Source of the DNA: Novosphingobium marinum
GTDB taxonomy: Bacteria > Pseudomonadota > Alphaproteobacteria > Sphingomonadales > Sphingomonadaceae
Direction of reading: 5' to 3'
DNA length: 64,000 bases
Assembly: GCF_013408095.1 (NCBI RefSeq)
Contig: NZ_JACBZF010000003.1
Span: 62,001-126,000 of the forward strand
This document shows, piece after piece, positions 63,497 to 64,000 of this stretch. Within the stretch, counting starts at the first letter, position 1; each line of letters begins with the position of its first letter. Both the position numbers and the translations under genes were made by a program. Below the pieces are notes generated by a model. The model saw only the letters and a program-made list of their open reading frames with translations, was not told where the DNA came from and searched no databases.

Positions 63497-64000
63497 CAGC
63501 AGTCCATCGCCCGCTTTTCGTCCTTACCATCCTCGTCGGCAGCTTCCTCCTGTTCCTGGTCCAGCCGATGGTCGCGCGCATGGCCCTGCCCCGGCTGGGC
63601 GGTGCCCCCAACGTGTGGAACAGCGCGATGGTGCTCTACCAGGCATTGCTGCTCGCCGGATACGCCTATGCGCACCGCCTTTCGCGCCAGCCGTTCCGCA
63701 GGCAGGCGAAGCTGCATCTCGTGCTCTTCCTCGCCGCCGCGATCACGCTGCCGGTCGCACTCGTCGGGCTGCCGTCCTCGCCGCCGGGATGGGAAGTGCT
63801 CTGGGTTCCGGCGCTGCTGGCGCTGACCATTGGTCCGGTATTCTTTCTCGTTTCGGCGCAGGCACCGCTGATGCAGCGGTGGTTCTCGCTTCACCCGGGA
63901 TCGGGTGAGCCGTGGGCGCTCTATGCGGCATCGAACCTCGGCAGCTTCGCCGGCCTGCTCGCCTATCCGCTGCTTGCCGAACCGCTCCTCGGTCTGCGCG
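63493..64000 (+). CDS. Membrane protein of the spermidine-synthase-fused type (3' end outside window)
   Basis: At least 169 residues with several membrane segments (8-28, 45-62, 73-93, 103-123 and 139-157), starting MTAVHRPLFVLTILVGSFLL. The pattern LFLVQPMVARMALPRLGGAP and WNSAMVLYQALLLAGYAYAH fits the N-terminal membrane half of proteins whose C-terminal half is a spermidine synthase-like domain, which would lie beyond base 64000. Overlap ATGA with the acetyltransferase. Confidence 0.8.

Overview
The window is high-GC chromosomal DNA from an alphaproteobacterium, most likely an Erythrobacter- or Sphingomonas-type member of the Sphingomonadales. This rests on the hemE-side replication origin, GANTC sites, GTTTCACGTGAAAC-type parS sites beside mnmE-mnmG-rsmG-parA-parB, a PopZ/DUF2497 protein, an UrcA-family protein, a thiS-thiG fusion and a two-subunit-type FMN glutamate synthase homologue. 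Coding density is very high, many neighbours are joined by ATGA or GTGA stop-start overlaps, and I see no insertion sequence, prophage, CRISPR array, rRNA or tRNA.

Layout. Positions 1-5642 (minus) are an Fe-S assembly operon: Rrf2 regulator, sufB, a DUF559 nuclease-fold protein, sufC, a short sufD, sufS and a sufT-like gene cut by the window edge. A gap of about 330 bases follows with a possible small RNA. From 5975 to 11548 (plus) come pyrD, a lipoprotein gamma-glutamyltransferase, an acyl-CoA ligase and a RimK-like ATP-grasp ligase. The MerC-like gene and thiSG (minus, behind a Zur-like palindrome) face COX15/ctaA, cutA, a secreted protein and rplM-rpsI. A PadR-DUF1700-DUF2807 operon, a phosphoesterase, a lipid kinase, an UrcA protein, a LytTR two-component pair and class I fumarase follow to 25140. 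Then come a degenerate PCMT, a TolC-family protein, a PopZ-like protein, a thioredoxin-like ferredoxin, a CBS protein, an A-type Fe-S carrier and exonuclease III.

Positions 30398-36807 (minus) hold a cell wall hydrolase, DUF1491, thioesterase, ptsN, hpf, dnaQ, coaE, aroE, maf and a PpsR-type regulator. The 338-base gap before hemE (36808-37145) looks like the chromosome origin: genes on both sides point away from it, and it has DnaA-box-like sites, GANTC sites, a 10-base inverted repeat and an AT-rich palindrome. Plus-strand hemE, hemJ, rho and a TerC protein follow. Beyond a minus-strand glutamate synthase homologue and dienelactone hydrolase lies the mnmE-mnmG-rsmG-parA-parB cluster with four parS-like sites, and a fifth at 53839.

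The right part (49191-64000) carries a glycine-zipper protein, free-methionine-sulfoxide reductase, membrane-anchored sugar dehydrogenase, DUF815 ATPase, acyl-CoA dehydrogenase, Sua5, CarD, 7Fe ferredoxin, an S4 protein and SUV3-like helicase, an M23 peptidase, hemB, a GNAT protein and a membrane protein cut by the window end.

The main themes are Fe-S and haem/cytochrome maturation and origin-proximal replication and segregation functions. The most interesting unexplained signals are the probable oriC architecture, the minus-strand small RNA candidate near 5.8 kb, the Zur-like palindrome before the MerC-like gene and thiSG, and evenly spaced repeats in the padR promoter.
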